In this document: one piece after another, positions 4,755 through 5,097 of the stretch
How positions within the stretch are numbered: position 1 is the stretch's first letter
Layout of the letters: each line of letters opens with the position of its first letter
The notes under the pieces: model-generated
Database searches by the model: none
What the model was told of the DNA's origin: nothing
Seen by the model: the letters and a program-made list of their open reading frames with translations, nothing else
Assembly (NCBI GenBank): GCA_019090225.1
Contig: JAHRWI010000050.1
Location: 1 to 5,097, forward strand
Source: Porticoccaceae bacterium
GTDB lineage: Bacteria > Pseudomonadota > Gammaproteobacteria > Pseudomonadales > Porticoccaceae
Length of the DNA stretch: 5,097 nt
Direction: 5' to 3'
Made by a program: the position numbers and the translations under genes

Positions 4755-5097
4755 CTAATTTATCCATCCCTTATGCTTTACCAGTTGTGAATACCATATT
4801 AAAAATGCCGCAACTAATAACGACATCAAACTACCAACCCAAATATCTATCGCGTTGCTTACTTGAAATGTATGAATATTAGCCACTACCACACCAAGGA
4901 ACGATGCGACAAAAAAGTAAAATGCGGTAGCTCTTTTTAGTATCAGGAGAATAGCCCCGAAAACACCCACAAACACTGCTATCGCAAATGCGCCAGTTGC
5001 CCATCCTGGACGACTGGCGATTAACGATTTTGCGGCCTCAGGATAATTAGTTAGCATGTCTGAATTCATTTGCATGATGAAGTTAGCGCTTCCCATA
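4755..5097 (-). CDS. Small integral membrane protein, N-terminus outside the window (cassette gene)
   Basis: At least 113 residues are visible, with the C-terminus intact (ending KGWIN). Three clear helices are seen, at about residues 33-53, 57-75 and 86-103 counted from the Met at 5096. That Met is probably not the start. MGSANFIMQM followed by YPEAAKSL..RPGWATGAFAIAVF matches, from memory, the second segment of a four-helix family often labelled 'sugar transporter' or hypothetical membrane protein. In that family this stretch follows a first helix of about 20 residues with a conserved WN.xG. The missing helix should lie just beyond the right edge. The automatic label 'sugar transporter' rests on little evidence, so no transport function is claimed. 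The reading frame is open to the edge. The protein is followed by an attC-like site, so it is read as the cargo of the next cassette. Confidence 0.78.
   Translation of the reverse strand, partial: MGSANFIMQMNSDMLTNYPEAAKSLIASRPGWATGAFAIAVFVGVFGAILLILKRATAFYFFVASFLGVVVANIHTFQVSNAIDIWVGSLMSLLVAAFLIWYSQLVKHKGWIN

Larger units (their letters stand above)
3176..5097 (-). mobile_element. Distal end of an integron-type gene cassette array
   Basis: Four single-gene units in one orientation are separated by three attC-like sites, the organisation of an integron cassette array. Taking recombination after the G of each GTTA core, the MAPEG cassette would be 4191-4689 and the GFA cassette 3713-4190. Both units are about 0.5 kb with very little non-coding DNA, which is typical of cassettes. 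The leftmost unit runs from 3712 to an unclear end near 3176-3120. The rightmost unit continues past the window. By the known polarity of arrays, the integrase gene and attI should lie to the right. No integrase, attI or cassette promoter is present here, so it cannot be said whether the array is chromosomal, mobile or a relic. Confidence 0.7.

Noticed and set aside
4661..4882. Plus-strand open frame of 73 codons
   Set aside because: It runs antisense through an attC-like site and the end of a well-supported membrane-protein gene, with no domain-like features.
5094..5096. ATG at the right edge as the start of the last gene
   Set aside because: The residues around it match the interior of a four-helix family, so the gene most likely begins beyond the window.

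Overview
The window reads as bacterial chromosome, most likely from a gammaproteobacterium and quite possibly a marine one. That placement is an inference from the gene families and from gene cassettes with attC-like sites. No rRNA or other taxonomic marker is present. No tRNA, rRNA, CRISPR array, transposase or integrase was seen.

The left part (1-3120) looks like ordinary chromosomal backbone. A short-chain dehydrogenase/reductase and a stand-alone M41 (FtsH-type) zinc peptidase domain protein lie head-to-tail on the minus strand, 61 bases apart. Facing away from them across a 250-base divergent spacer is a plus-strand protein of the hotdog/thioesterase superfamily. It converges on a minus-strand pterin-4a-carbinolamine dehydratase (phhB-like). 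Between these two stop codons is a strong bidirectional terminator hairpin, followed by a short AT-rich tandem repeat that runs into the dehydratase's last codons.

The right part (about 3176-5097) has a different architecture: four small minus-strand genes, each apparently alone in its own unit. They encode an unidentified membrane protein with about five helices, a GFA/CENP-V-type zinc protein, a MAPEG-family membrane protein, and a membrane protein cut by the right edge. Between them lie three sites with the layout of integron attC recombination sites: an R'' core (xCATAAC followed by AA), an imperfect inverted repeat, and an R' core (GTTA followed by three bases), all in the same orientation as the genes. 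I read this as the distal (3') end of an integron gene-cassette array. The integrase and attI would be expected to the right, outside the window. The leftmost site, next to the dehydratase, keeps only one recognisable half and may mark the boundary between array and chromosome.

The cassette genes probably do not form a pathway, since cassettes are collected independently. Two of them (GFA and MAPEG) belong to superfamilies containing glutathione-linked enzymes, which may hint at detoxification cargo. In the backbone, the peptidase and the reductase could be co-transcribed, and the hotdog gene appears to be controlled from the shared divergent spacer.
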